64,000 bases of DNA from Halomonas zincidurans B6 (GTDB lineage: Bacteria; Pseudomonadota; Gammaproteobacteria; Pseudomonadales; Halomonadaceae). The position numbers were made by a program, and so were the translations under genes. Within the stretch, counting starts at the first letter, position 1, and each line of letters opens with the position of its first letter. The DNA is taken from NCBI RefSeq assembly GCF_000731955.1, contig NZ_JNCK01000001.1:3162001-3226000 (forward strand), in the 5' to 3' direction. The notes below the pieces were generated by a model. It worked only from the letters and a program-made list of their open reading frames with translations, was not told the DNA's origin and did not search any database. Positions 45,691 through 55,790 of the stretch are shown piece after piece.

Positions 45691-47829
45691 TCAGTTGGGG
45701 ATGCGGTTGATGCGACTGACGTGCGGCAGGTTGCGGATCCGCTTGATGATGCGTGCCAGATGCACCCGGTCGCGCACCGAGAGCGTGAGGTTGATGATCG
45801 ATAGCCGCGCGTCGCGCTCCTCGATGCCCACTCGCTCGATATTGGCGTCGGCATCGGTGACCAGTCCGGCCAGTTCGGCGACCAGCCCGCGGCGCGTCTC
45901 CATGGCGATGCGCAGCGCCACCGGGAAATCGCCGCTGACCTCGTCCGCCCACTCCAGCGCGTACAGCTTGTCGGGATCGCTGCGCAGTTCGCGCACGTTG
46001 CGGCATACATTGCGGTGGACGACGATGCCCTTGCCCACCGACAGGTGGCCGATGATCGCATCGCCGGGCAGCGGGTGACAGCAGCGTGCGAAACTCAGCA
46101 CCATGCCCTCGGTGCCGCTGATGACCATCGGGCCGGTCTGGTTGCCCTGGCCGCCGAGGCCTACGTTATCGGCCTCGGCGACCGGCTGCTCGGCCAGCTG
46201 GCGGGCGATGACATAGGCCATGCGCGTGCCCATGCCGATCGATTCCAGCAGGTCGTCGGGCGCCTTGAGCTCGAGCGCCTTGAGCAGCGCCGACAGCCGT
46301 GCCTCGGGTAGCTCCTCGAGGCTGGTGTCGAAGTCGGCCAATGCCTTGTTGAGCAGCCGCCGGCCGAGATGGATCGATTCGTTACGCTGCTGGTGCTTGA
46401 GCGCGTGACGGATCGCCGAGCGCGCCTTGGCGGTGATCACGAACGACAGCCAGGCGAGGTTGGGGCGCGCCCCGGGGGCGGTGATGATCTCCAGTGTCTG
46501 GCCGCTTTCCAGGCGGCTCGACAGCGGCGCCAGGTGGCGGTCGATGCGGCAGGCGATGCAGCTGTTGCCGATGTCGGTGTGCACGGTGTAGGCGAAATCG
46601 ACCGCGGTGGCGCCCTGCGGCAGCTCCATGATATCGCCCTTGGGCGTGAACACGTAGATATCGTCGGGAAACAGGTCGTTCTTGACGTGTTCGATGAACT
46701 CCAGCGAGTTGCCGGCATGGCGCTGCATCTCGAGCAGCCCGCGCACCCACTCGCGGGCCCGGGCGTGGCTGCCGGCGGCGATCGGCCGATCGGTCTGGCC
46801 GGCCTTGTACAGCCAGTGCGCGGCGATGCCGTTGTTGGCCATCGCCTCCATCTCGCGAGTGCGGATCTGCACCTCGATGGGCATGCCGTTGGCGCCGAAC
46901 AGCGTGGTGTGCAGACTCTGGTAGCCGTTGGCCTTGGGAATCGCGATGTAATCCTTGAAGCGCCCCGGAACCGGCTTGTAGAGGTTGTGCACCGCGCCGA
47001 GGATGCGATAGCAGGTGTCGACGTCGTCGGTGATGATGCGAAAGCCGAACACGTCCATGATCTCGGCGAACGGCTTGCGCTGGTCGCGCATCTTGCGATA
47101 GATCGACAGCAGGTGCTTCTGGCGACCGATCACCGTGCCCGGCAGCGCGTCGTCGTCGAGGCAGTTCTGCAGGCTGGTCTGAACCTGGCGGATCATCGTC
47201 CGGCGGTTGCCGCGGGCCATCGACACGGCGCGCTTGATGCGCTCGGCGCGCATCGGATAGATCGCCTGGAACGACAGATCCTCGAGCTCGATGCGGATGG
47301 TGTTGATGCCCAGCCGCCCGGCAATGCGGGCGTAGATCTCGAGCGTCTCGCGGGCGATGCGACGCTTCTTGTCGGGACGCAGCGCGCCCAGCGTGCGCAT
47401 GTTGTGCAGTCGATCGGCGAGCTTGACGATGATCACTCGAATATCCTGGGACATCGCCAGGACCATCTTCTGGAAGTTCTCGGCCTGGGCGACTGCCTTG
47501 TCCTCGAAGGTGATCTGGGTCAGCTTCGAGACGCCGTCGACCAGCTCGGCGACCGGTTCGCCGAACTGTTGGGCCAGCGCTTCCTTGGTGACGCCGGTGT
47601 CCTCGATCACGTCGTGCAGCATGGCGGCCATTAGGCTCTGATGGTCCATGTGCATGTTGGCGAGGATATTGGAGACGGCGAGCGGGTGGGTGACGTAGGG
47701 CTCGCCGGAGCGGCGGCGCTGGCCGTCGTGGGCCTGTTCGGCGTAGTAGAAGGCGCGCTTGACCTGCTGGATCTCGTCCTGCGGGAGATATCCGCCGAGG
47801 CGGTCGGCCAAGTCATCGATGGTAAACAT
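45691..47829 (-). CDS. spoT: Bifunctional (p)ppGpp synthetase/hydrolase SpoT
   Basis: A 712-residue stringent-response enzyme. The hydrolase HD domain has His48 (YVTHPLAVS) and His72-Asp73 (LHDVIEDT). The synthetase domain has GRQKHLLSIYRKM and DVFGFRIITDDVDTCYRILG. TGS (VFTPKGDIMELPQGATAVDFAY, in blocks), a helical region and an ACT domain follow. Retained HD residues and synthetase signature suggest both activities. It follows rpoZ in the usual order. Confidence 0.95.
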   Translation of the reverse strand: MFTIDDLADRLGGYLPQDEIQQVKRAFYYAEQAHDGQRRRSGEPYVTHPLAVSNILANMHMDHQSLMAAMLHDVIEDTGVTKEALAQQFGEPVAELVDGVSKLTQITFEDKAVAQAENFQKMVLAMSQDIRVIIVKLADRLHNMRTLGALRPDKKRRIARETLEIYARIAGRLGINTIRIELEDLSFQAIYPMRAERIKRAVSMARGNRRTMIRQVQTSLQNCLDDDALPGTVIGRQKHLLSIYRKMRDQRKPFAEIMDVFGFRIITDDVDTCYRILGAVHNLYKPVPGRFKDYIAIPKANGYQSLHTTLFGANGMPIEVQIRTREMEAMANNGIAAHWLYKAGQTDRPIAAGSHARAREWVRGLLEMQRHAGNSLEFIEHVKNDLFPDDIYVFTPKGDIMELPQGATAVDFAYTVHTDIGNSCIACRIDRHLAPLSSRLESGQTLEIITAPGARPNLAWLSFVITAKARSAIRHALKHQQRNESIHLGRRLLNKALADFDTSLEELPEARLSALLKALELKAPDDLLESIGMGTRMAYVIARQLAEQPVAEADNVGLGGQGNQTGPMVISGTEGMVLSFARCCHPLPGDAIIGHLSVGKGIVVHRNVCRNVRELRSDPDKLYALEWADEVSGDFPVALRIAMETRRGLVAELAGLVTDADANIERVGIEERDARLSIINLTLSVRDRVHLARIIKRIRNLPHVSRINRIPN

Positions 47830-47937
47830 ACAGCGCGCCTATTGGGTTAAGCCCTGACGTTGAAGCCCCTGACGTTAAAACCCGGTGCCTGGCGCGTTGC
47901 GGCAAGCCGCATGACGCCGCCAAGGCGACGGCGGGCC

Positions 47938-48195
47938 TCAGGACTCCGGGTCGTAGCTGGGCTCGGGGCGCGAGGGGCGTATGGGGGCTTCCACCGGCTC
48001 GTTGAGCACGTTCTCGTCGATCTGACCGGCGGCGATCTCGCGCAGCGCCATCACGGTGGGCTTGTCGTTTTCCCACGGCAGGCGGGCATCGCGGGTGCCG
48101 CGAGCCAGCTGACGGGCGCGCTGGGTGGAGATCATCACCAGCTTGAAACGGTTTTCGACGTGGTCGAGACAATCTTCTACGGTAACTCGCGCCAT
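47938..48195 (-). CDS. rpoZ: RNA polymerase omega subunit
   Basis: An 85-residue omega subunit that aids assembly of RNA polymerase. RVTVEDCLDHVENRFKLVMISTQRARQLARG and NDKPTVMALREIAAG (in blocks) are characteristic. It sits between gmk and spoT as in most gammaproteobacteria. Confidence 0.95.
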   Translation of the reverse strand: MARVTVEDCLDHVENRFKLVMISTQRARQLARGTRDARLPWENDKPTVMALREIAAGQIDENVLNEPVEAPIRPSRPEPSYDPES

Positions 48196-48269
48196 GGACG
48201 GTATTCCTGACTTGGCCGATAAAGCATGATTCGGGGGCGCGATCGCGTCGCGCGGTAGGACAGATCAGT

Positions 48270-48902
48270 CTACTCGACCCCCTCGATGCGTGACAAGAGC
48301 GCTTGTAGCAGGGCGCCGTGGCGTTCGCGCACCCGTGCGAGCCGCGAGCGCTCGGCGAGTACCAGGCCGCCCAGCTGGGCCAGCGCGTCGTCGAAGTCGT
48401 CGTTGATGATCACGTGCTGGTATTCGTCGAAGTGCGACATCTCGCTGACCGCGTCGCGCATGCGCCGGGCGATCACCTCGGGGCCGTCGGTACCGCGCGA
48501 GGCCAGCCGCTGATGGAGCGCCTCCCGCGAGGGCGGCAGAATGAACAGCGAGACCGCTCCGGGTATCTGCTCGCGGACCTGACGCGCGCCCTGCCAGTCG
48601 ATCTCGAGGATCACGTCCTCGCCGGCGGCGAGGCGCGCCTGGACCGCCGGGCGCGAGGTGCCGTAGTCGTTGTCGAAGACCCGTGCATGTTCGAAGAAGT
48701 CGCCGCGCTCGACCATGCGCTCGAAGGTCGCGACGTCCACGAAGTGGTAGTTGACGCCGTCGACTTCGCCGGGGCGCATGGCCCGGGTGGTGTGCGACAC
48801 CGAGACCTGGATGCCGTCGAGGCGTTCGATCAGTGCGCGCACCAGGCTGGTCTTGCCGGCGCCCGACGGCGCCGAGACGATGTAAAGCGTGCCATGGGAC
48901 AT
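48270..48902 (-). CDS. gmk: Guanylate kinase
   Basis: A 210-residue kinase that converts GMP to GDP. P loop SAPSGAGKTSLV (about 9-20), SVSHTTRAMRPGEVDGVNYHFV (blocks), and EIDWQGARQVR are conserved. It heads the gmk-rpoZ-spoT-ridA cluster, tying guanine nucleotide supply to ppGpp metabolism. Confidence 0.95.
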   Translation of the reverse strand: MSHGTLYIVSAPSGAGKTSLVRALIERLDGIQVSVSHTTRAMRPGEVDGVNYHFVDVATFERMVERGDFFEHARVFDNDYGTSRPAVQARLAAGEDVILEIDWQGARQVREQIPGAVSLFILPPSREALHQRLASRGTDGPEVIARRMRDAVSEMSHFDEYQHVIINDDFDDALAQLGGLVLAERSRLARVRERHGALLQALLSRIEGVE

Positions 48903-49002
48903 AACGGGTCCGATTGAGCCGGTTCAAAGGAGCCGTAAATTATCGCATATTGTCGCGCTGGCTCTACACTAACCCGACCGATTCGCAACCTTAAGGACGC
49001 TC

Positions 49003-50205
49003 ATGGCTTTCGCCACCGCTTCTTCCCCTGCCGGGCGTTCGCCGGCGCGGGCCTTTCTGGGCGCCGCTTTCGCCTTTCTGGTGATCATGCTGGGAACCAC
49101 GCTGCCCACGCCGCTGTACCCGCTCTATCAGGCGCAGTACGGCTTCTCGCAGCTGATCATCACGGTAATCTTCGCCGCCTACGCGGTGGGGGTGATGGGT
49201 GCGCTGATCGTGACCGGGCGCTGGTCCGACCAGCTCGGCCGGCGCCCGCTGCTGTTCGCCGGGCTGGTTGCCGCGGCACTGAGCGATGCGTTGTTCCTGG
49301 CCAGCGATGGCTTGGCGCCGTTGCTGGTGGCGCGGGTCGTCTCGGGGATCTCCGCGGGGATCTTCACCGGCACGGCGACGGTGGCGGTGATCGAGCTGGC
49401 GCCGCCGGCCTGGCGGCGTTCGGCGACCTTCGCCGCCACCGCCGTCAACATGGGCGGGCTGGGCCTGGGCCCGGTGATCGCGGGGCTGCTCGGCGAGTAC
49501 GTGGAGTGGCCGTTGCACTTGGCCTACGCCGTGCATCTGGGCCTGCTGGCGTTGGCGGTGGTCGCCGTCGCCTACGCCCCGGAAACGGTGACGCGCCCGG
49601 CGCGGCCGCGGTTGCGCATGCAGCGTCTGCGCGTGCCGGATACGGTGCGCGGGGTGTTCCTGCCGGCGGCGATCGCCGGGTTCGCCGGCTTCGCGGTGCT
49701 GGGCTTTTTCACCGCCACCGCGCCGGCCTTCATGCAACAGGTGCTGGGTCAGTCCAACCTGGCGCTGATCGGGCTGGTCGCCGGGTCGGTGTTCTTCGCC
49801 TCGACGCTGGGCCAACTGATGCAGGGCCGGCTGCCGGCGGCCTGGCGCTTGCCGCTGGGCTGCGCGGTGGTCATCGTCGGGGCAGCGCTGGTCGGCCTCG
49901 GCATCGCCCTGGCGACAATGGGGCTGTTTCTCGGTGGGGCGTTGATCGCCGGGTTCGGCCAAGGCATCGGCTTTCGCGCCGGGCTGGGCGCCATCGCCGC
50001 GGCGAGCCCGGCCGACCAGCGCGGTTCGGTGACCTCGACCTTCTTCGTGATCGCCTACGTGGCGCTGTCGATCCCGGTGGTGGGCATCGGCCTGGTCTCG
50101 CGTTCGATCGGCCTGGCGCCGACCGGGGTGGGATTCGCCGGCTTCGTGGCGCTGCTTTCCGGCGTGGCGCTGGTATTATTGCTGCGCCGTTCGCCCCCGG
50201 CCTAA
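49003..50205 (+). CDS. MFS transporter
   Basis: A 400-residue major facilitator with about twelve transmembrane helices. The A-loop motif GRWSDQLGRRPLL between helices 2 and 3 is clear. The opening helices (FLVIMLGTTLPTPLYPLYQ) recall drug-efflux-like members, but no substrate can be named. It diverges from gmk and is followed after 20 bp by pyrC. Confidence 0.88.
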   Translation: MAFATASSPAGRSPARAFLGAAFAFLVIMLGTTLPTPLYPLYQAQYGFSQLIITVIFAAYAVGVMGALIVTGRWSDQLGRRPLLFAGLVAAALSDALFLASDGLAPLLVARVVSGISAGIFTGTATVAVIELAPPAWRRSATFAATAVNMGGLGLGPVIAGLLGEYVEWPLHLAYAVHLGLLALAVVAVAYAPETVTRPARPRLRMQRLRVPDTVRGVFLPAAIAGFAGFAVLGFFTATAPAFMQQVLGQSNLALIGLVAGSVFFASTLGQLMQGRLPAAWRLPLGCAVVIVGAALVGLGIALATMGLFLGGALIAGFGQGIGFRAGLGAIAAASPADQRGSVTSTFFVIAYVALSIPVVGIGLVSRSIGLAPTGVGFAGFVALLSGVALVLLLRRSPPA

Positions 50206-50225
50206 TCGATCTACAGGAGTCCGCC

Positions 50226-51275
50226 ATGACCGTCCCCACCACGCTGCGCATCCGCCGCCCCGACGACTGGCACCTTCACCTGCGCGACGGCGAGCTGATG
50301 GCGGCGGTGCTGCCCTATACCAGCGCCGTATACGGCCGGGCGATCGTGATGCCCAACCTGGCGCCGCCGGTGACCACGGTGGCCGCCGCCGCGGCCTACC
50401 GCCGGCGCATCCTCGACGCGCTGCCCGCCGGGCATGACTTCACGCCGCTGATGACCTGCTACCTGAGCGAGAGCGTCACCGCCGACGAGCTCGAGCGCGG
50501 CTATCGCGAGGGCGTGTTCACCGCCGCCAAGCTCTACCCGGCCAACGCCACCACCAACTCCGCCCACGGCATTCGCGACGTCACGGCGATCTATCCGCTG
50601 TGCGAGGTCATGCAGCGCATCGGCATGCCGCTGCTGATCCACGGCGAGGTGACCCGCGCCGAGGTGGACATCTTCGATCGCGAGAAGGTCTTCATCGACA
50701 CGGTGATGGCGCCGCTGCGGCGCGCCTTCCCCGAGCTCAAGATCGTCTTCGAGCACATCACCACCGGCGACGCCGCGCAGTACGTGCAGGCGGGCGACGA
50801 CTGCCTGGCGGCGACGATCACCCCGCAGCACCTGGCCCACAATCGCAACGACATGCTGGTCGGCGGCATTCGCCCGCACCTGTACTGCCTGCCGATCCTC
50901 AAGCGCGGCAGCCATCAGCAGGCACTGCGCGCGGCGATCGCCAGCGGTCATCCACGCTTCTTCCTGGGCACCGACTCGGCGCCGCATCTGGCCCACACCA
51001 AGGAGACCGCCTGCGGCTGCGCCGGGGTGTTCAACGCGCCGACCGCGCTCGAGGTCTATGCCACGGTATTCGAGGAGGAGGGCGCGCTCGACTACTTCGA
51101 GGCGTTCTGTTCCGAGAACGGTCCGCGCTTCTATGGCCTGGCACTCAACCAGGGCCACGTCGAGTTGACCCGTCAGGCGCAGACGGTGACCGAATCGATT
51201 AGCTGCGGCGGCGAACGCCTGGTGCCGTTTCGCGCCGGCGAGTCGTTGGCCTGGCGGCTGACTGCCGAGCGCTGA
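50226..51275 (+). CDS. pyrC: Dihydroorotase
   Basis: A 349-residue zinc enzyme that cyclises carbamoyl aspartate to dihydroorotate in pyrimidine synthesis. Metal and catalytic residues fall at the same numbers as in E. coli PyrC: His16 and His18 (HLHLR), carbamylated Lys102 (AAKLYPANATTNS), His139 (IHGE), His177 (EHITT) and Asp250 (LGTDSAPH). An AGGAG ribosome site precedes the ATG at 50226. Confidence 0.95.
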   Translation: MTVPTTLRIRRPDDWHLHLRDGELMAAVLPYTSAVYGRAIVMPNLAPPVTTVAAAAAYRRRILDALPAGHDFTPLMTCYLSESVTADELERGYREGVFTAAKLYPANATTNSAHGIRDVTAIYPLCEVMQRIGMPLLIHGEVTRAEVDIFDREKVFIDTVMAPLRRAFPELKIVFEHITTGDAAQYVQAGDDCLAATITPQHLAHNRNDMLVGGIRPHLYCLPILKRGSHQQALRAAIASGHPRFFLGTDSAPHLAHTKETACGCAGVFNAPTALEVYATVFEEEGALDYFEAFCSENGPRFYGLALNQGHVELTRQAQTVTESISCGGERLVPFRAGESLAWRLTAER

Positions 51276-51415
51276 ACGCTCTTATGCTTAAGTCGTAATT
51301 CTGCAGGAATCACCCTGTTTCAATGAACCGCCGACAATACCGGACGCGCGGCCACGAGAGTCACGCGTCCTGCACGGATGCAGGCACCGCCGGCCATCCT
51401 TGCAATAGAGAGCTT

Positions 51416-51623
51416 TCATATGAGCGATGCCGCTTCGTCATCGGCGCCCTTGCCCAGAGCATCTGGCAGGCAGCGCCCTTCGGCACGGGCTTGCTTGCGC
51501 CACGTGTAGACGGTGCCCAGCGAGCTCCCTTCCTGCTCCGCGATCACCTGCGGGGAGAGGTTGCGGGGAGGCAGCAGCTTGGCTACCACGGCTTGCCGGC
51601 GCTCCCTCGGAGTAACGAGGCAT
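51416..51623 (-). pseudogene. Transposase OrfA-like fragment (IS3-type), frameshifted
   Basis: From an ATG at 51623 with an AAAGGAG site, MPRYSE is followed, after one extra base in a short C run at 51604-51606, by ERRQAVVAKLLPPRNLSPQVIAEQEGSSLGTVYTWRKQARAEG (blocks) to a stop at 51416. This is the N-terminal HTH part of a transposase OrfA; the rest is absent. The surrounding 409-bp gap between pyrC and the type III locus holds nothing else that I can support. Confidence 0.75.
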
Positions 51624-51684
51624 GAGTGTCTCCTTTCGCCCCCTGGTCGGTTTATAAGGGTATCAGAGGGTGCTATCTCTCTAT

Positions 51685-54600
51685 CTAACGGACTAGATCC
51701 AGCAGCTTGCCGAAAGAATCCACAACATCATATTGCACCTTAGCTGTCGCGATTGTTTCGAAGAACTCAGTGGCACATCTGATCTTGGCCTGCTCGATTT
51801 CACGCAGCTCCAGCGATGACATGCTGCCCTTGGTCTCGGCCACGAAGTAGACATGCTTGACGTCATTTTCGCTGAAGGCGATGGCCCAGTCAGGGTTGTA
51901 GTTGCCCACTGGCGTCGGGATGAAGAAGCTTTTCGGCAGCTTGGCGTAGACCACCACCTCCTTGCCAGTGTCGAGCTCTTCGACGAAGTCCCGCTCGATC
52001 CTGGAATCGGTCACCACGTAGTCGAAGACGTGGCGGTTGGCCTTGTAGGCTCGATCCAGCTGGTTCTCCGACTTCTCGAGAGTGAAGATTTCCCGACTGT
52101 GCTGCTCGTTGAGCGGGTCATAGCTGATGTGCTCGACCACCATGCTGGCCTTCTGCTCGTTGATCAGCCTGGCGGCCTGGGCCATGAAGTCCTCGGGGTT
52201 CATCTGGTACTGCTTGAAGGTCTTCGGCTGAACCTTGGAGAGAATCGTCGCCACGGTGCGCCGCGTCAGCTGCGTGGCCTCGGCCAAGCGGCCGATCAGG
52301 TCGTACTGGACTGCCGAATGCAGCGTTCCGTTATACTTGACACGCTCGCTCTCGTTGACGGTGAAGGCCTGCCCGCTGGTCAGGTCCTGGTAGCTGGCTT
52401 CCGCCTTCTGGCTGCCGCGCTCTACATGATACTCCAGACGTTTTACTTTGAGCTTCAGGTCCAGATAGCCCACGCACTTCTCAATCAGCTCGTCAGAGTC
52501 GAAGCTGACGGAGTAGGCCGCCTTGCGGTTGATGCGCTCCCAGAGCTGCTGAAATTCTTTCTTGTGGAAGTTGTCATTGAGCGGGTTCAACTTTGCCTTG
52601 CGGCCATCCTCGATGTGCGGCAACTGGGCGTTGCTGAAGACGCTGTCGATCAGCTGGAAGATCTGCTTTGCATGAGGCTGCAGCGGCTCCGGCAGCTCGG
52701 CCAAGGTGGCGTTCTCCTTAGCCTGGTGGTAGGCCTCGGTGATGTGGTCTGCGCTATCCGTATAGTCGTGCTTGAGTAAGTAACGATAGATCTCCTTGGC
52801 CATGGCCGGCGTGACCTCGATCTCGCCGTCATTCGACACGAGCAGCTTGCCGGTAAAGTAGGCCTCATCGGCGACCCGTGGGCGTTCAGAGAGCTCGTTG
52901 CTGATGTCGCGCTGCAAGGCGCTGACGAAGTCCTTGTAGCTCTCGCTGGCGACCACCGTCAGCTCATTGATGTCGTGCGCCGTCATGGGGTCGTCCATGC
53001 GGTCCCCCAGTTGGTTGACCGCCAGACGCAAGCCGCGTCCGACCTCCTGACGCCGGGAGATGGAGTTATCGCTGTGCTTCAGCGTGCAGATGACGAACAC
53101 GTTGGGATTGTCCCAGCCCTCCCGCAGTGCGGAGTGGGAGAAGATGAAGCGCGTAGGCTCCTCGAAGGAGAGCAGGCGCTCCTTGTCCTTCAGGATCAGG
53201 TCGTAGGCATCGACATCGTCCGTCTCGGTGGAACGCGCCTTGGTTCTGGGGTCGACGAGGCGCTTGGACTTCTTGTCGATGGAGAAGTAGCCGTTGTGGG
53301 TGCTTGATGCGCTGATGCCCTTCAGGTAGCGATTGTACGCGCTATCCTCCAGAGTCAGCACCTGATTGAGCTGGCGGTTGTACTCCTCCTCGAAGATCCG
53401 GGCGTACTCACCCAGCACTTCACCGCCCTCATCGTACTGGCGATACTTGGCCACCTCATCGATGAAGAACAGCGTGAGCACCTTGACGCCTTGGGAGAAC
53501 AGCCGTTGCTCCTTCTTGAAGTGCGCCTTGACCGCCTCGCGGATCTGGATCTGGCGCAGCGCCTTCTCGGTGACGTCGACGGTCACCTCTCCGGCGGTGA
53601 GCTCGACGCCGTTGGTGAAGCTGAGCTGGTCTACGCGAGCGTCAATATCCGAGACGACGAACCCCTTGTACTGATCCAGCCCACCCGATAGCTCATGTAA
53701 GTTGTCGCCCTTGCCCAGCTTGCGGCGTTTGCGCTTCACGCCGCTGGCCGACTTTTCCTCGTACTCGACCCATGCGACAGGGGGCTTGTTCTTGGCCGTC
53801 TCGATGTTCTCCAGATAGAGGTAGGCATCGGTGCCAGTGAGGCCCTTGGTGGTGACGCCATGCACCGAGATCTTCTTCACCAGCTTCTGGTTGTAGGCGT
53901 CCAGGGCGTCCAGGCGGTGGATCTTGTTGTAGGTCGTTTTATGGGTGGCCGAGTAGCGCACGATGAACAGGGGGCTGAACTCGCTCAGTGAGCCGAGCGT
54001 CTTGCCCCCTTCCATCTTCTGCGGCTCATCCAGGAACAGGATCGGCCGGTTGGCTTTGATCACGTCGATGGGGCGCCGCGACTGGAAGTCGTCCAGCTCG
54101 TCGTAGATGCGGCGGTTATCGGCGCCACGGGAGTTGAAGGCCTGCACGTTGATGACCATCACGCTGATGCCGGCATCCGAGGAGAAGCTCTCCAGGTTGT
54201 GCAGCTGCTTCGAGTTGTAGATGAAGAAGCGCGCCTTCTCTCCGTAGCTCTCCAGGAAATGGTCGGCGGTGATCTGTAGCGACTTGTAGACCCCTTCTCG
54301 TATGGCGATGCTCGGCACCACCACGATGAACTTGCTCCACCCGTAGCGCTGCTTCAGCTCGAACATGCTCTTCAGGTAGACGTAGGTCTTGCCGGTGCCG
54401 GTCTCCATCTCCACGTCCAGGTTGTAGGGGCAGCCGGTCTTGTCGTCCTTCTTCAGGCCGTCGGAGAGCGGCAGGTTCTGGCGGCGCTGCACGGTCCGGA
54501 TGTTGTTCAGCAGCTCAAGCTCCGTCAGCTCCAGCGCGGCGTTCTTGAAGCCGGCATCGTCGGGATCTGGCGAGGCGTACATATCACGCTGCAGCGGCTG

Positions 54601-54732
54601 CGCCAGAGGGATGGTTTCGCCAGGGTCGATACGGTAGCGGATACCGCTGCTGAAGGGCTGGCCAGTAAAGCAATCCGCCAGCGCCTCGACGGCCCTTGTC
54701 TGGTATTGCTGAGTCTTGAACTTGAGCTTCAT
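51685..54732 (-). CDS. res: Type III restriction endonuclease, Res subunit
   Basis: A 1015-residue SF2 helicase-nuclease of type III systems, which cuts DNA only in complex with Mod. Walker A METGTGKTY (109-117), the DEAD-like LDEPQK, YSATHKT and the C-terminal REGWDNPNVFVICTL motif with QEVGRGLRL are clear. Near the C-terminus NYNPDWAIAFSEND and FVAETKG form the PD-ExK nuclease. All motifs look intact. Its ATG overlaps the RhuM stop as ATGA, so it is the last gene of a coupled operon whose Mod gene is damaged. Confidence 0.93.
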   Translation of the reverse strand: MKLKFKTQQYQTRAVEALADCFTGQPFSSGIRYRIDPGETIPLAQPLQRDMYASPDPDDAGFKNAALELTELELLNNIRTVQRRQNLPLSDGLKKDDKTGCPYNLDVEMETGTGKTYVYLKSMFELKQRYGWSKFIVVVPSIAIREGVYKSLQITADHFLESYGEKARFFIYNSKQLHNLESFSSDAGISVMVINVQAFNSRGADNRRIYDELDDFQSRRPIDVIKANRPILFLDEPQKMEGGKTLGSLSEFSPLFIVRYSATHKTTYNKIHRLDALDAYNQKLVKKISVHGVTTKGLTGTDAYLYLENIETAKNKPPVAWVEYEEKSASGVKRKRRKLGKGDNLHELSGGLDQYKGFVVSDIDARVDQLSFTNGVELTAGEVTVDVTEKALRQIQIREAVKAHFKKEQRLFSQGVKVLTLFFIDEVAKYRQYDEGGEVLGEYARIFEEEYNRQLNQVLTLEDSAYNRYLKGISASSTHNGYFSIDKKSKRLVDPRTKARSTETDDVDAYDLILKDKERLLSFEEPTRFIFSHSALREGWDNPNVFVICTLKHSDNSISRRQEVGRGLRLAVNQLGDRMDDPMTAHDINELTVVASESYKDFVSALQRDISNELSERPRVADEAYFTGKLLVSNDGEIEVTPAMAKEIYRYLLKHDYTDSADHITEAYHQAKENATLAELPEPLQPHAKQIFQLIDSVFSNAQLPHIEDGRKAKLNPLNDNFHKKEFQQLWERINRKAAYSVSFDSDELIEKCVGYLDLKLKVKRLEYHVERGSQKAEASYQDLTSGQAFTVNESERVKYNGTLHSAVQYDLIGRLAEATQLTRRTVATILSKVQPKTFKQYQMNPEDFMAQAARLINEQKASMVVEHISYDPLNEQHSREIFTLEKSENQLDRAYKANRHVFDYVVTDSRIERDFVEELDTGKEVVVYAKLPKSFFIPTPVGNYNPDWAIAFSENDVKHVYFVAETKGSMSSLELREIEQAKIRCATEFFETIATAKVQYDVVDSFGKLLDLVR

Positions 54733-55790
54733 GACGTTTCACCCTCCCCGCCTTGCTCCGTATCACCATCCTTGAGAATGCGGTCAAAATCGCTCTCGAA
54801 TAGACGATCCTGCAAGATGCGAAACTTTTCGAATTCGCTTTCCGCAAACGCCTTGGCGAGCTTGGCGGTTACCTTCCCGCTATCCTGCAACACCTCACGA
54901 TCATCGAATTCCAGGAACATATCCAAACGCTTCGCCCAATCCTCCATCGTCATGGGGATGTTGCGGCGAGCGCGCTCCTCGGCAAGATCCAGGTAGGCAT
55001 TGACGATTCGCCCCAGCGACTCCAACTCCTGCTGCGTCAGGTAGTTCTTGGCAATCGCCACATCCGTCTTGACCACCTTGCCAGCCGGCGCGTTACCCCA
55101 TGAGGTAAGGCCCATGTGCGGCTTGTCGCTATCTGCCCTGGCCTGGATTAGCTCGGCAGCGGTATGGCCGTGGATGGCAAAATGGAGCTTGTTCTGAACC
55201 TTGGCAAAAAAGGCCTTGGTCGTAGGCGCTGCGGGGTTGTAATCCACACTGGTGGTGTAGATATCGGTGATCTTCTGATAAAAGCGCCGTTCACTGAGCC
55301 GAATCTCTCGAATCTCGGCCAGCAGATGCTCGAAGTAGTCTTCCCCCAGGAAGCTGCCGTTTTCCATCCGCTGCTTGTCAATGACATAGCCCCTGACAGC
55401 AAACTGCTTGAGCACCTGGGTTGCCCACTGCCGGAACTGTGTGGCGCGGATCGAGTTGACCCGGTAACCGACCGAAATAATGGCATCCAGATTGTAGTGC
55501 TCCAGCGTGCGAGTGACCTCACGCGGCCCTTCCTGCTGAACCGTTCGGAATTTCCTAACGGTTGCCTCCTGGGTGAGCTCCTCCTCACGATAAATATTCT
55601 TGAGGTGCTCATTGATCGTCGGCTTGGTGACCCCGAAAAGCTCGGCGATGAGTTTCTGCGAGAGCCAGATAGTGCCATTCTCGTAGCGGGCCTCTATGCT
55701 TTGCTCCCCACTCTGCCCGGTGAAGATGAGGAACTCCGCTGTGCTGTTGCGAATCAACCGGCCACCTTGTGGATGCTTATCCTGGGTCAT
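54729..55790 (-). CDS. rhuM: RhuM family protein
   Basis: A 353-residue protein of the RhuM (virulence-associated) family. The N-terminal half has IWLSQKLIAELFGVTKPTINEHLKNIYREEEL and VEHYNLDAIISVGYRVNS-like text here LEHYNLDAIISVGYRVNS (blocks), suggesting nucleic-acid binding, and the C-terminal half is helical. Biochemical function is not known. It is coupled by ATGA overlaps to both mod and res, and RhuM genes are often found in restriction or phage-defence loci, so a role as an accessory or regulator of this system is reasonable but unproven. Confidence 0.88.
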   Translation of the reverse strand: MTQDKHPQGGRLIRNSTAEFLIFTGQSGEQSIEARYENGTIWLSQKLIAELFGVTKPTINEHLKNIYREEELTQEATVRKFRTVQQEGPREVTRTLEHYNLDAIISVGYRVNSIRATQFRQWATQVLKQFAVRGYVIDKQRMENGSFLGEDYFEHLLAEIREIRLSERRFYQKITDIYTTSVDYNPAAPTTKAFFAKVQNKLHFAIHGHTAAELIQARADSDKPHMGLTSWGNAPAGKVVKTDVAIAKNYLTQQELESLGRIVNAYLDLAEERARRNIPMTMEDWAKRLDMFLEFDDREVLQDSGKVTAKLAKAFAESEFEKFRILQDRLFESDFDRILKDGDTEQGGEGETS

